64,000 nucleotides of DNA from Sthenelais limicola (GCA_942159475.1 OW804098.1:119933374-119997373); one strand, 5' to 3'; positions 1 through 11,427 are shown, numbered from the stretch's first letter. The notes: a model not told the origin generated them from the letters alone. Made by a program: numbers and translations.

Positions 1-73
1 CAATAAAGCACGCAATATCTTCCCTTGGGACTCCAGGCTGAGTTTCCTTTAAAGTTAGATTCTCAGCTTATAT

Positions 74-423
74 GTGATGTGTTTCAGGCAAATGAGTCAT
101 AAGTCGCAAAAAATAGATTTTGAGATACCATTATATTTGAAAAGATGAGATCAAGCCCATTCCAATGATATTAAACAGTCTACTAATCTAATAAGTATTT
201 CTAGATTTTACAGTAAAGTTACTAAATGTAGTCCATATGAGGACCTTTAAAACGAAAGGACATATTATATAGATTGTCCTGAAATTTGATACATCGATTG
301 ATATAGCTATAAGTGATCAACCCACTAAAAATTAGAACATCCCAACAATGTGATCTTGTGAAAAAAACACTTTGAAAAATATCAATTTTGCTACTTATGA
401 CTCATTTTCCTGAAACACATCAC
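74..423 (+). mobile_element. Family A short inverted-repeat element (non-autonomous DNA transposon)
   Basis: Begins GTGATGTGTTTCAGG and ends with the inverted form CCTGAAACACATCAC. Flanked on both sides by ATAT (70-73 and 424-427), a 4-bp target duplication. It has no coding capacity and is about 350 bp. The family recurs about 20 times in the window; the + orientation is the one whose left arm reads GTCGCAAAAAATAGATTTTG. Confidence 0.85.
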
Positions 424-462
424 ATATGACTTAACTATAATGTTGCCAAATTTACTTACATT

Positions 463-783
463 ATGACTTATAGGACTGGAGTCATCAGTATTCTGCTGCT
501 GTTATCTGTTTATACAAGAGTTACTCATATTATGACTCATAGGACTGGATTCATCAATATTCTGCTGCTGTTATATGTTTATACAAGAGTTACTCATATT
601 ATGACTTATAGGACTGGATTTATCAATATTCTGCTGCTGGTATATGTTTATACAAGAGTTACTCATATTATGACTTATAGGAGTGGGTTTATCAATATTC
701 TGTGGCTGTTATATGTTTATACAAGAGTTACTCATATGATGACTTATAGGACTGGATTCATCAATATTGTGCTGCTGTTATAT
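463..783 (+). repeat. 69-bp tandem repeat array, left part
   Basis: About 4.6 units of 69 bp, each starting near ATGACTTATAGGACTGGA (463, 532, 601, 670, 739). Since 69 is a multiple of three and no stop occurs in one + frame, the array reads as a hydrophobic 23-residue repeat. That is a by-product of the period; there is no independent sign of a gene. The array resumes at about 1094 after an inserted foldback element. Confidence 0.85.
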
Positions 784-1093
784 GTAGAGAGAATGGAACA
801 AGCCGGCAGTAATCAAATATTTATTGGACGACCTACGTCCGTGTAAGCATGATGCCACAGGCAGAGTGCTTACACAGACGAATCAAGTCCAATAAATTTT
901 CTATTACAACGGCGATTTCCATTCTATATTTATTAAATGTGCATAAAATTTGATCATATGTCATCAGACTGCCAACAGTGTGGATTTGTTTACCGAAGTC
1001 TCTTGTTAGCCTACATGCTTCCTTGAGTCTCCGCGTAGAGCCTCAGGTCTCCCCACTTATAGCATCTCTCATATATGGAATGCACATATAATA
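784..1093 (-). mobile_element. Foldback (palindromic) element inserted in the 69-bp array
   Basis: The core at about 788-931 folds on itself: AATGGAACAAGCCGGCAG near the left pairs with the stretch ending TTTCCATTCT on the right, with a tip around 840-880. The outer part (to about 1075, including CTCCCCACTTATAGCATCTC) matches the larger copy at 29586-30190 in reverse. It interrupts the 69-bp array: array sequence stops at TTATATGT on the left and resumes at TATACAAGAGTTACTC on the right. Confidence 0.75.
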
Positions 1094-1510
1094 AATCTAT
1101 ACAAGAGTTACTCATATTATGTCTTATAGGTTTATCAATATTCTGCTGCTGTTATATGTGTATACACGAGTTACACATATTATGACTTATAGGACTGGAT
1201 TTGTCAATATTCTGCTGCTGTTATATGTTTATACAAATGTTACTCTTATGATGATTTATAGGACTGGATTTATCAATATTCTGTGGCTGTCATATGTTTA
1301 TACAAGAGTTACTCATATTGTGACCTATAGGACTGGATTTATCAATATTCTGCTGTTCTTATATGTTTGTATGAGAGTTTCTCATAGTATGATTCATACG
1401 ACTAGGGTTAGCAATATTCTGTGGCTGTTATATGTTTATACAAGAGTTACTCTTATTATGACTTTAGGAGTGGTTTTATCAATATTATGCTGCTGTTATA
1501 TGTTTAAACA
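1094..1510 (+). repeat. 69-bp tandem repeat array, right part
   Basis: About six further 69-bp units, more diverged than the left part, continuing the array that the foldback element split. One + frame stays open (1119-1544), again because of the unit length. Confidence 0.85.
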
Positions 1511-1929
1511 GAAATTTGAAGGTAAATCAGCAATTCACGGATGAGCGTTAAACCACTGGGAGACCTTTCAGCGGGTCTTAGAAATATGAATGTTGACATT
1601 CATTGAGTCTTATAGCAAAAACACCTAGACTATCATGAAAAAGTCTGAAATGAAAGAATGAGAGAAGAATGAGAAAACCTTTAGTTTTTTTACCAACGTT
1701 AAATGACGGTGCAACTTTAAGTGAATGCTCAGTTGTAACCACTGGGGGTGGGGGTGGGGGTGGGGGAGACAGATGGGCATTTTCAAGGGGAGGGTCATCT
1801 TTTTTTGCACAGAATCTGAAGAGTGCTCCCCTTTTTTGCGCAGAATCTAATAGTATGGGGCGGGGGGACAGGGGCATTTTTTGGGGGACAGCCTCAAAAC
1901 TACAATGCACAAACTTGCACTTGTAAGAT
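1511..1929. other. Unassigned sequence with a G-quadruplex-type tract
   Basis: No gene or known repeat seen. Positions 1744-1766 hold four runs of five G separated by single T, which could form a G-quadruplex on the + strand. The opposing open frames here come from that low-complexity tract. Confidence 0.5.
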
Positions 1930-2278
1930 AATAGCGGAGTTGCATGTCTCACAGCGCATGTCTACTGCAGTGCATGCTGGGATGGATTCTGATGAAATCT
2001 GACATACAAATATTTGGCAACATTTTATCGAAAATTACAGGAATGTTTTCACCAATATCGGAGCTTGTATAAATGATTCATGAAAGCCAAATGCATGATA
2101 GGAAAAATGAAGATTTGTGCTATGGAAACATGTATAGCACATGGATATTGACATTAGAGCATTGATAAATACACCATGCTGAACATGCCATGTTTTTTAT
2201 AGACTGTAGACTGTACCATTAGTCCAACAATTCCATGCGAATCAACATTCAAAATGGCGGCTATGCAACTCCCCTATT
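1930..2278 (+). mobile_element. Family C short inverted-repeat element
   Basis: A 349-bp copy with ends AATAGCGGAGTTGCAT and ATGCAACTCCCCTATT. The interior matches copies at 5202, 46553 and 47363 (shared CTGCAGTGCATGCTGGGA and CAAAATGGCGGCTATGCAA). No coding capacity. No consistent target duplication was found for this family. Confidence 0.75.
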
Positions 2279-2538
2279 AGGCGGGGGTCATGCATGTGTG
2301 CAAGGCCAGGAAATATACATATACATTGTGAGTAGTATGTTGAAATGTCAATCATTTTCAGGCTACACTACACAACAATTTTTCGCAAATTTTCCACCCC
2401 CCACTTGTAGTGCTTATTTATGAACAGTTCCTAAACCACAGTAAATCAAACAATATCTAAGCTTAAGATTCTTGTATTCTTCTTAGTAGGTAATGAATGG
2501 GTTCCCTGTTCTATTCTTTTGTGAAATGACTTTCATAT
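2279..2538. other. No feature recognised
   Basis: AT-rich spacer between family C and family A copies; nothing recognised. Confidence 0.5.
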
Positions 2539-2946
2539 GTGATGTGTTTCAAGAAAATGAGTCATAAGTCGCAAAAATTATATTTTCATTGAGTTTATTT
2601 TACAGGTTCACTTTATTGGAATGTTCTGATGTTTAGCGAGTTCATCACTTATGGTTGTGTCAATCCATGTATCGAATTTTAGGACATTATATATAATATA
2701 TCTTTTCGTTCTAAAGGTCCACATATGGAGCATATTCAGTTACTTTACTGGTTATTGCCTAATAGAAATATTACAAACTTTATTTTCAAAAATAAAAAAT
2801 ATCAAACTTAAAATATAGAAATATACTTATTAGGTGTCCTAGTGTTTACTATCATTGGAATCGGCTTGATCTCCTCTTTTCAGATATAATGATATCTCAA
2901 AATCTATTTTTTGCGACTTATGACTCATTTTCCTGAAACCGATCAC
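2539..2946 (-). mobile_element. Family A element
   Basis: Full-length copy of about 408 bp in the reverse orientation. The left end reads GTGATGTGTTTCAAG and the right end TTTTCCTGAAACCGATCAC. The flanks (ATAT and AATT) do not match, so the target duplication has decayed or the right flank was rearranged by the next copy. Confidence 0.8.
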
Positions 2947-2952
2947 AATTAT

Positions 2953-3490
2953 GTGATGAGTCACAAGCCGCAAAATTAATATGTGTCAATTTTATTCACA
3001 AGATGTCTTTGTGGGAATGTTTTATTTTTGGGATGCCTTAAGCTCTCTGTAGCATGAATACGTTTACTAAATGTCAAGACAGAGTATTAAGTGTATCCAT
3101 GCTGAGGTTATCCCATAGAGTATATTATTAACTTTACTAGAAAATGTCAACCCAGAAACTCTTTTCTCAAAAGATGAAACCTAAAATATAGAAATAGTTA
3201 TTCAAGTAGAAATAGAAACATAGCCATGAAGGTTCTGTCAATAATATCTTATTGTAAGCTTGTTTTGGAAACCACCAACCCAGCAACCCACAGGAAGACT
3301 TGGAACCAAGGTTTCAAAACTGGGAACAACTTTTTGTAGTCACCACTTATTGGAAATAAAAAATGTCTTGAATTGAATTGAATTGAATGTGGTTAGTATG
3401 ATTGGAATCTGTTTGATCTCATCTTTTCAAATATGATATCTCAAATTATCAGTTCTCTGACTTGTGACTTATTTTCCTGAAACAAATCAC
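2953..3490 (-). mobile_element. Family A element, diverged, with an internal insertion
   Basis: Ends GTGATGAGTCACAAGCCGC and TTCCTGAAACAAATCAC. At about 3240-3388 it holds foreign sequence ending in repeated TTGAA, which looks like the tail of a non-LTR retroposon or SINE (similar TTGAA tails occur near 35692 and 39107). Confidence 0.65.
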
Positions 3491-4112
3491 ATATCAGAAA
3501 TCTGTGATTGGAAAAGAAAAAGAAAGTCTTTACATAGGTGAGCGATAATAAGTGAAGTCACCACTGGAAGGGATTTCAGCAAGTCTTCGGATTTCAAATG
3601 TTGACATTAATTAAGCCTCGTAGCAAAAACAACCAGACAAAATCCTCCAAACTTTTTTTTTTTTTTTATTATTATTTCATTTGGAAGGCCAGTTACATTA
3701 AATTGAAATAAGATGTATCTATAAAGAAAAGACGCAAGTGAGCCCTACCCGGGTGTCTTAGTGCGTTGCCTTAGGAGGCCATAGGGGTAGAACAAGTTTT
3801 ACAATCACCAAAATGTGACTAAGTAGGTAAAGAAAATACAAAAAATAAAATAAAAAAAACAATCCAGTCCATCAAACGTTGACTTACACTTTTCACCTTA
3901 TATACGGATAATTTATTTTCTGGTGAGGTAAGAGCATCACAATAATCATATACTGGATAATTATATGAAGAATTCATTATTATAAAATTTCTTTCATATG
4001 AAAACAATCTTAACAGGAAAAAAAATGAGAAAATCGTTAGTTTGTAACTGTAGCAACTGTAAGTCATGATAAATCAGGCAATATCTTAGCTTGAGACTAC
4101 TTCAAACTATGT
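3491..4112. other. Spacer containing a retroposon-like 3' end in reverse
   Basis: A T-run followed by ATTATTATTT begins near 3652. With the sequence after it (to about 3800) it resembles the reverse-oriented 3' end of a non-LTR retroposon. Nothing else recognised. Confidence 0.4.
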
Positions 4113-4347
4113 GGGTCAGATTTTCAGAAAATGTACAACTGGCAGCAGTACGCAATTAGTTAATTCTGCTAAAATAGGCTGCAACTTGGCCAACACTAGG
4201 TAAATTTGGGTATATTTGGCATTGCATTGATTATACCAATCAGTTTGGATAGATTGAACTGTATTTCGAACTTTATTTTCGTCAGAAATTTGGGTTATTT
4301 GGGAGAATTGGTTAAGTTGAATTGTACATTTTCTGAAAATCTGACCC
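4113..4347 (-). mobile_element. Family B short inverted-repeat element
   Basis: A 235-bp copy with ends GGGTCAGATTTTCAGAAAAT and ATTTTCTGAAAATCTGACCC, flanked by ATGT on both sides (4109-4112 and 4348-4351). It is a reference full-length member of the most numerous family in the window and has no coding capacity. Confidence 0.85.
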
Positions 4348-4526
4348 ATGTAATGGATGGATTTCCTCCTCTAAGCTGAATCAACGGTTTATATTCAAGG
4401 GAAGTTTGAGGAGAAATTGATGGGACTTATGTGGCAATTCTATCTATGGGCTCAAGTAATTTATTTAGTGGCAAGGGAAGTGTGTGAGTAGATCATTTAT
4501 TGTGGCTGGTTCGTTTCTCTAAAATA

Positions 4527-5201
4527 TGTGATGTGTCTCATGAAAAGTGAGTCAAATAGTGCAAAAAAATGTATATGAGTGAAGAATAATTGAAACTAAC
4601 ACATAGCTGCAGGCGTCTCGACAGACAGCTTTGTCCGCCCATTTATTGAAATATTAAAAAAAAGAAAACTGCAAAACCACGTCTGTCTTGTAGGTGGGTA
4701 AAGTGTAAGTGTCAGTTCTGGTACGTAGCCAGGGCGAGGCCCGCAGTAGAGGCTCCACCTGGTGGACTGCATCATACATATATCACCATATAGACATATA
4801 TATGCCAGGGGAATATATATAATCAATTTTGAGGTATCAACAAAATATTATAATTTGACAAAATGAGATCATGCCGATGCTAATGATAGTAAACAGTAAG
4901 ACATCTAATAAGTAATTCTATATTTAAAGTTTCATACTTTCATTTTTGAAAGAAAAAAGGTTTGCAATGTTTCAGGATGGGTAATTATCAGTAAAGTAAC
5001 TAAATATACTCCATACAAAGGCCTTCAAAGTGCAAGGATAGATTTAATACAATGTCCCTCAATTTGTTACATGGATTTATAAGACTATAAGTACAAAAAC
5101 CTTCTAAATATCAAAACATTTCAATAAAGTGATTATGTGAAAAAACACTATGAAAAATATCAATTTTGTGATTTATGACTCATTTTCCTAAAACGGATCA
5201 C
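4527..5201 (+). mobile_element. Family A element interrupted by other DNA
   Basis: The left end GTGATGTGTCTCATG and the right end CCTAAAACGGATCAC are present. About 260 bp of unrelated sequence (roughly 4572-4830, containing CTCCACCTGGTGGACTGC) interrupts the left part. A family C copy abuts the right end. Confidence 0.65.
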
Positions 5202-5549
5202 AATAGGGGATTTGCATGTCTCACTGCGCATGTCTACTGCAGTGTATGCTGGGATAGATTTTGTTGAAATCTGGCATAAAATATTTAGCAACATTTTTAT
5301 CGAAAATTGCAAGAATGTTTTCACCAATATCATAGCTTGTATAAATGATCTATAAAAACCAAATGCATGATGGGAAAGAAGGGGACTTGTGTCATGTAAA
5401 CATGTATACTGACATTAGCTATAGCTTGAGCATTGGTAAATACCCCATGCTGAACATGGCATGTTTTCTATGGATTTTAGACTGTACCATTAGTCCCATA
5501 ATTCCATGCGAATCAAGATTCAAAATGGCGGCTATGCAAGTCCCCTATT
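5202..5549 (+). mobile_element. Family C element
   Basis: A 348-bp copy with ends AATAGGGGATTTGCAT and ATGCAAGTCCCCTATT, directly abutting the family A copy on its left. Confidence 0.75.
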
Positions 5550-5996
5550 GTGACTAGCTCTGCACCATGAAGGACGGTGAAACTGAACCGTTTAACTGTA
5601 TCCACCCTTGAAGACTCAAACAGTATTTAAGCTTCTTTAAGGACATCCTCGGATGATGTAGTCGACTACTTTACAGCCAGAAATATTGCTACAATTTGTT
5701 CAAGCATAAAACAACACTTTGTCAATGTTTCCCCCACTAAGGACACCTGCTCAGAGTGTTTATTTTGTTAAGCACTAATAGAAGCATGAATACATGAACC
5801 AAATCTCAAGACTGTGTATTCATGGGTCAGATTTTCAGAAAATGCATGATCTAAAGTTCTGTACATCTCTCAGGAAATGTGTCAATGCTAAATCCACTGA
5901 GAAACCAAGCTCTGCTCTCAAAGGTCACAGAATGTTCCAGAGGACCAAACTACAAGGTGATCATATACAGAGGTAGGAAGAAGTGTATATTATGAT
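5550..5996. other. No feature recognised
   Basis: Nothing recognised. A short fragment near 5823-5846 resembles the left end of family B (GGGTCAGATTTTCAGAAAAT) but is not followed by the family interior. Confidence 0.45.
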
Positions 5997-6104
5997 AGGA
6001 TGTAACAAGGTTGGTTTCTGACTTAGCATATACGATGCTCACAAGTTTTTTTAAGCAAGTGCGCATCATATATGGTAAGTCAGAAACTAACCGAGTTGCA
6101 TCCT
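5997..6104. repeat. Long imperfect hairpin (about 46-bp arms)
   Basis: The arms at 5997-6042 and about 6059-6104 pair at roughly 85 percent, with a short T-rich loop (AAGTTTTTTTAAGC). It could be a small foldback element or a precursor-like hairpin RNA. No second copy was seen in the window. Confidence 0.65.
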
Positions 6105-6259
6105 ATTTTTTTTACCACAATCTCATATCTTAAAATAAAACGCATAAACTATTCATTTACCTCGCTTCTCTCCAATGATCCGCCATATTGCTTTTTTATG
6201 CCAAAGTGCTAGACAAGCGTATAGCTGATTAGCTAATGAACGATGGCATGGACTGTGTA

Positions 6260-6331
6260 TGACGTCACGAATGGGCGTGACGTCATGACCGACCGTTACG
6301 GTCGGTCAACCAATAGGGAGCCTTCTTATAA
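6260..6331 (+). promoter_or_regulatory. Paired palindromes with CRE, CCAAT and TATA-like motifs
   Basis: Two perfect 10-bp-arm palindromes lie end to end. TGACGTCACG (6260-6269) pairs with CGTGACGTCA (6276-6285); TGACCGACCG (6286-6295) pairs with CGGTCGGTCA (6299-6308). The first contains two TGACGTCA (CRE) sites. CCAAT follows at 6310-6314 and CTTATAA near 6325-6331. The order resembles a core promoter reading to the right, but no recognisable gene follows. Confidence 0.4.
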
Positions 6332-6879
6332 CTAGGCTTAAAAAACGTCATATTGTCATGCGTTGATCCATTTGACAATATATGATAGCAAGTATCCTCT
6401 CATTTTCAGCGTGTACAACCCCCGATCGTGGTATAAAGCATATGAACGTATTAATGTGTGTGCAGTATTTATTTTCATTATTTTTGCTCAGCCACATTGT
6501 GCGTGAAAATAAATCCATTGTGAATCCATTGTGCTGCGCGAATTTAAATCAGCGCGAGAAGGTGTCAATGTGCTCAGTGCGCGAAAGTTATTTTACACAA
6601 ACATAAATACGTTTACAGTATACACAAAAGTATGTGTCTCGGATCTGTAACTCATATTTTTTTCATAGATATCTTCATAGTAATCTTTTAAATGAAATAT
6701 AATAAAATACACCACTAACACTTAAACCACATGCGATAATCCAACTCAGATACATTGCGTCTATAATGAAATACATCAAATCCTTGGATAAATAAAACAT
6801 CAACCAACGATAGACATGACTTTATTACAGCAAGCCCTATAGGTAGTCCCTGATGACCTTGCAATGCCCTTGACTGAGG
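6332..6879. other. No gene recognised downstream of the CRE cluster
   Basis: A 74-codon open frame at 6382-6606 (+) follows the promoter-like cluster. It resembles no known family and has no supporting splice or codon signal, so it is not called as a gene. Confidence 0.4.
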
Positions 6880-7140
6880 CAGAGCTAGTCCACATCCAGG
6901 GAGCAGGCGAGAGAAAGAGGATAATTAATGAACCATTACAGGAAAATCAGGTCGATTTAGTGGATAATGAATCATTACAGGCCCCTTCTTTATTACAATG
7001 TAAAAGACCTTTATTCTGCCTTTCCGGGAGGCCATCTTGATTAATACTGCCCCTTTAATAGACCGGGGATTAGCCTTCAGCCTGATTGCTTTCCCGTCGT
7101 CCTTGACCTTCATTCAATTGCAGACGACAATTTAGAGACA
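6880..7140. promoter_or_regulatory. Possible conserved non-coding element
   Basis: Non-repetitive, more GC-balanced than its surroundings. It contains near-duplicate TAATGAACCATTACAGG and TAATGAATCATTACAGG (homeodomain-type TAAT cores) about 45 bp apart, GGATTA (K50 homeodomain-type) and CCTTGACCTT (nuclear-receptor half-site type). Enhancer function is inferred from motif content alone. Confidence 0.25.
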
Positions 7141-7660
7141 CGAGAGCAAGGCTAATGTTTGCCTAAAAACCTGATTTAAAAGCACGCTCACTATTTGGGC
7201 GATATTTGCAGAAATGTTCACAGGAATCTCAACTTCCGGCCTGCATTTAAGTGATATTGGTAACAATAGGGCGGTTTTAATGGCTCCCTTGTACGCATGC
7301 GTAGTGGGAAATATCCTGTTTTACTAGATATTATATGTGGTGATCAGTGCTGATGAAATCGATATGATGTACGGCAGCAAAATGGGCCATATTTTGCAAA
7401 ATGTATATTTTCCAAATGATTTCTCCACGAGACTTCATCTTTCAGATGCTTAACGGTTGCTGTTGTTTTTTTAAATACAGTTAAAATACGTGCAAACAAT
7501 CTCAAGTTTGTGTATTTAATATGTCTGTGTCTTCCTGCATGATGTCATGCTGAATAAAAAGCATTTGAAAGGTCATGCTTTATATTATATTTAGTTCCTT
7601 TCTTTACTGGTAATTGTCCACACAGATTTGTGAATCATGACTCAGGGGCACATCACATAT
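7141..7660. other. No feature recognised
   Basis: Nothing recognised, apart from a fragment resembling a family A right end (TGACTCAGGGGCACATCAC) at about 7637-7656, just before the next A copy. Confidence 0.45.
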
Positions 7661-8063
7661 GTGATGTGTTTCAGGAAAATGAGTCATAAGTCGCAAAAAA
7701 TGGATTTTGAGATATCACCATATTTGAAAAGATGAGATCAAGCCGATTCCAATGATAGCAAACAGTATAATAAAATAATAAGTATTTCTAGATTTTAAGT
7801 TAGATATTTTCGTTTTTGAAAAAATCCAATATTTCTGGGGGTTAATAAACAGTAAAATAACTAAATGTAGTCCATATGAGGACCTTTAAAACGAAAAGAT
7901 ATATTGCATAGATCGTCCTGAAATTTGAGACATCGGTTGACATACCTATAAGTGATAAACTCCCCCAAAATCAGAACATTCCAATAATGTGATCTTGTGA
8001 AAAAAAACACTTTGAAAAATATCAATTTTGCGACTTATGACTCATTTTCCTGAAACACATCAC
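7661..8063 (+). mobile_element. Family A element
   Basis: Full-length copy of 403 bp with ends GTGATGTGTTTCAGGAAAAT and CCTGAAACACATCAC. The flanks (ATAT, ATTA) match imperfectly. Confidence 0.85.
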
Positions 8064-8479
8064 ATTATTATTAGTCTGTACAAGTGGAAGTATTCTACAT
8101 GTAGCCTATTTCCTTCCTTAGAATTGGCTAGACACAGCAGTTGGCGGAAGACTATGAATATAGGACCGTTAGCCAATGTTTATGTCAACGGCTTCAACTG
8201 TATTAATAATAATAATAATTCTTTATTTCCAAAGATCTTACATGGACATAAGGTTATTATGTTCAATCTATATAGTCAATTAATTAAATATACTGTATAG
8301 GATGACCCCAGACACCCGTAGGCACATTTAGAACACAGTCTTTGGAATTGTGTACATGCATTGCTCCTACGAAGAACACTAAACTCTCAAAAGAAGAAAA
8401 GACTCCTAGAAAGTGTTTTTGTGAGAATGACATTGGGAAAATACCATTTCTGAGAGTTGTGACTCATGGTCTGATATTC
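8064..8479. other. Spacer with an AAT microsatellite and retroposon-like 3' end
   Basis: Positions 8203-8220 are a short AAT repeat followed by TTCTTTATTTCC, which resembles a reverse-oriented non-LTR 3' end. Positions 8450-8490 resemble a decayed family A right end. Confidence 0.4.
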
Positions 8480-8967
8480 ATATCACAAATAGCTGAGCAA
8501 GGAACATTCTAAATATTTGTTTATGCAACGGGGCTTGAAAATGCTACAGTAGCACAAGCAGTTCTCCCATCTATGCTTCTATATTTTAAGCTTGATACTT
8601 TTACTATTGAAAAAGAAGTGTGCAATATCAATATTACTACATGAATTTCCTTTTATATAGGCGACGCTTGAAAAGAATCCATGATGTGTTTTTCCATTGA
8701 AATATTATAAATGTATTGGCTTTAAAATAAACATCCCTAGGCTGAGAATAACTAGTAAAGTACCTGAATATACTCAATATAGGATGACCTTGGAAATGTA
8801 TGGTCACATTCAATACACAGTCTTGGGATCTGGTACATGTATGTAAAAGACTTGGAGTATTACAAAACCCAACACTGATAACATTGGTACAAAGTCATCC
8901 TGCGAATAATCCACTTTGTAAAATATCAATCTAGCGACTTGTGACTCATTCTTGTGTAACCCGTTAC
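8480..8967. mobile_element. Strongly diverged family A-like element
   Basis: The right half (AACTAGTAAAGTACCTGAAT through GACTTGTGACTCATTCTTG) follows the family A order. The end, AACCCGTTACAAAT, is degenerate and the left end is unclear. Confidence 0.45.
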
Positions 8968-9435
8968 AAATAGTCTGCCGCCAACTGCTCTATTGTCCTA
9001 TGCAGGTAGTTCAGGTTACAAGGCAATGTTTGTGCTAGCGAGGGTCGATTGCAGGGTTTTTACGCAACTCCTCAGATTGGCTTGACATTGGCAGTCGTGC
9101 TGATCTGTAGTCAGAGACAATTAACTCTGGAGTTGAGCAGACAGAGGAGGAAGAGGAGTTACGGCTCATCGGGAAAATATAAGGTCATGGCTATTATTGA
9201 AATGTTATTTCAATAATAAGGTTATTTCAATAATAAGGCAACGCCCAAAAACATTCATGGTGGATAGGGCGTAATTTCATGTAACTGTTGAATATCTATT
9301 TGCCTTAAATGAATAAAAAAAAAAATAAGAGAGGACGAGAAACCATGAGTCACCTCCTTCCTGTAATGTCAATTGAATGTCAGATGTTATGTTAGAAATA
9401 GTAAACACTTCAAACCTTTGTAAGCATACGCCTTA
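8968..9435. other. No gene recognised; short direct repeats
   Basis: TTATTTCAATAATAAGG is repeated in tandem near 9207-9238. Nothing else recognised. Confidence 0.4.
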
Positions 9436-9560
9436 TTACCCCAACACATTATTGCTATCTCGCCCCACCATGCCAGTGGAAACTACTGAATTGTATTTCA
9501 CGTTGTTTGTACTATGTTTTATTAAATTGAAAATAAATTGACTTGAAATTGAAAAATCTT
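9436..9560 (+). mobile_element. Retroposon-like 3' end
   Basis: Sequence ending TTTTATTAAATTGAAAATAAATT-type A/T-rich repeats with TTGAAAT units resembles the 3' tail of a CR1-like non-LTR element. No coding sequence is attached. Confidence 0.35.
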
Positions 9561-10129
9561 GTATTTGTCTTTTGGTATACATACGTTGGAGTTTCGTAAA
9601 TGGGAATACTGACATATGGAATTAGATTCCATTTCTTCCTGCTGTTATCTATTGTTAGTAGAGAATGTGCCGTCGGAAGAGCCCTACTGGACCATATATA
9701 TCACTGGATGGAGATAAAGCTTCAATATTGATAATAATTATAATAATATGAATTAATATTGATAATAAAACTTTCTCAGAAGCATGTATCTATGAGCATG
9801 GGTTGCCGTTACTACAACCTACAACCTAGCAGACAGAAGACTCGAATGGAGATTTTTCAGAAATAATTTGTAGTAGATTGATTGATATTAGAAATTCACG
9901 AGTCAGATTTTTTCAGAATAAAGAGATTATGCTGTGCGGGAGACATCAGAAACATACAGTATACATGCATACAGATGCACTCAGGTCAATTCTTGAATTT
10001 ATATTGTCCAGACTAATTTAGTGTAATTTACTTAATGTATCCTGATTGTGCACTTTCTGATGGCCTGACCCATGGCCAAAGTCCTTCAGACTTGTAGTCC
10101 AATGACCTCCCGGCGGAGACTAGGAGAAC
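9561..10129. other. No feature recognised
   Basis: AT-rich; nothing recognised. Confidence 0.45.
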
Positions 10130-11120
10130 TAACAAGGCTTCAAAGAGCTACATATCTCTGTGCTGCCCCTGGCGGCGGCCAGTGATTAACCAATCATAAG
10201 CCAGATTGAGTTGTAATGATGACGTCGTAAGGAGTAATGTTACCGCCCCCTGGCGTCTGCCTAGCGTCTGCCTAGCGTTATCTCGTCATGTGACTACTAG
10301 AGTTTGTTACCATGAGCAGTTGGACAAAAAAAACATTTTCATATCGTATTTTATCTTATCTTATCTTAGTGTGCATACTCCTATATCCCATTCCTTCCAA
10401 GCCCCAGCCCAATATGTGATGTATTCCAGATAAATGTGATTTAAAGGGATTTATTTACTAAATTCTTATACTCATACTGTTTTCATATTTGGGATGTATA
10501 GCGCTGTCAGTAGCATGAATATGTACCAAATTTGATGACTGTGCATATACTGCTGTGAGAATCCAATTATCAATTTGCCCAGAGATTCGGTATGGAAATG
10601 ATGAAGTCAGAGAAGTCGGATGATAATAGTCTTCGGCCAGGCAGCAAGGTGTGTCCAAGCTTACTCTGTCCCCTTTATTTATAGTCACACATCAATTATT
10701 CATTAGCATCAAACTGGGTATAGCAAAGTGCGCTCCTGGCGATCCACCCTTATGATTGGCTGAGGGGGATCTTCCTGCCACATGATCATGACCCCCGCGC
10801 TCTCCCACGCCAAGGTCATGCGCTGTGCGCATGCGCGGAGGATCCCTTGCCCTCAACCCCCCCTCCCCTCCAATTATCCCTGACCCAAGCATGTAGCGTC
10901 CCCTCCCTTCCCCAGTCCCTTCCCCCCACCCGCTAATGAGAGTCACACAGGAGAACAAGAGGTGATGCTATTTCGGTTGCTAAGACAATCAAACAGGTAG
11001 ACACATAACAACAGATGTCCAGCGCCCCGCTTTCCCCCGCTCCACCCCGGTCCCACGTGGCGGTCGAGGCCCAGGCAGAGGGGAGGGGGGGGGGGGGAGA
11101 GGGGGAGGGGGGACGGCCAT
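10130..11120. promoter_or_regulatory. GC-rich, promoter-like block
   Basis: Stands out from AT-rich surroundings. It contains a perfect NRF1-type palindrome GCGCATGCGC (10827-10836), an E-box CACGTG (11054-11059), GATGACGTCG near 10219, and a long purine G-tract (about 11079-11113) able to form a G-quadruplex. No gene was recognised on either side, so this may be a first-exon-less promoter, a CpG island or merely compositional. Confidence 0.3.
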
Positions 11121-11224
11121 TTTAGTGGTAAATTCAGCTCTCAAGAATTGCAATTCTTTACACTGCATTCATGCATATCTGAGGTATCTGAGGTATTCAT
11201 GCATATCTAAGGCGTATATTTCAC

Positions 11225-11427
11225 TAAATTTACCTACTTTACTATAGTGATTGATCAATTAGAAATATCGCTAAACCTTTTTTCATGCATACACAAATAT
11301 GGAATTATTGGATGCTGTAATGTTTACTATCAATAGAATCCACTTCATCTGCTCTTTTCAAATATGATGGTATCTCAACATTGATTTTCTGCTGCTTGTG
11401 GCTTATTTTCCTGGAACATATCACATA
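11225..11427 (-). mobile_element. Family A fragment (right end)
   Basis: About 200 bp matching the right part of family A, ending TTATTTTCCTGGAACATATCAC. The left end is missing. Confidence 0.55.

Noticed and set aside
1578..1952. 124-codon open frame on the - strand
   Set aside because: It crosses a G-quadruplex-type tract and enters a family C copy; the proline run is compositional.
8028..8300. Open frame starting inside family A
   Set aside because: It begins in the element's terminal repeat and runs into microsatellite sequence; no family resemblance.
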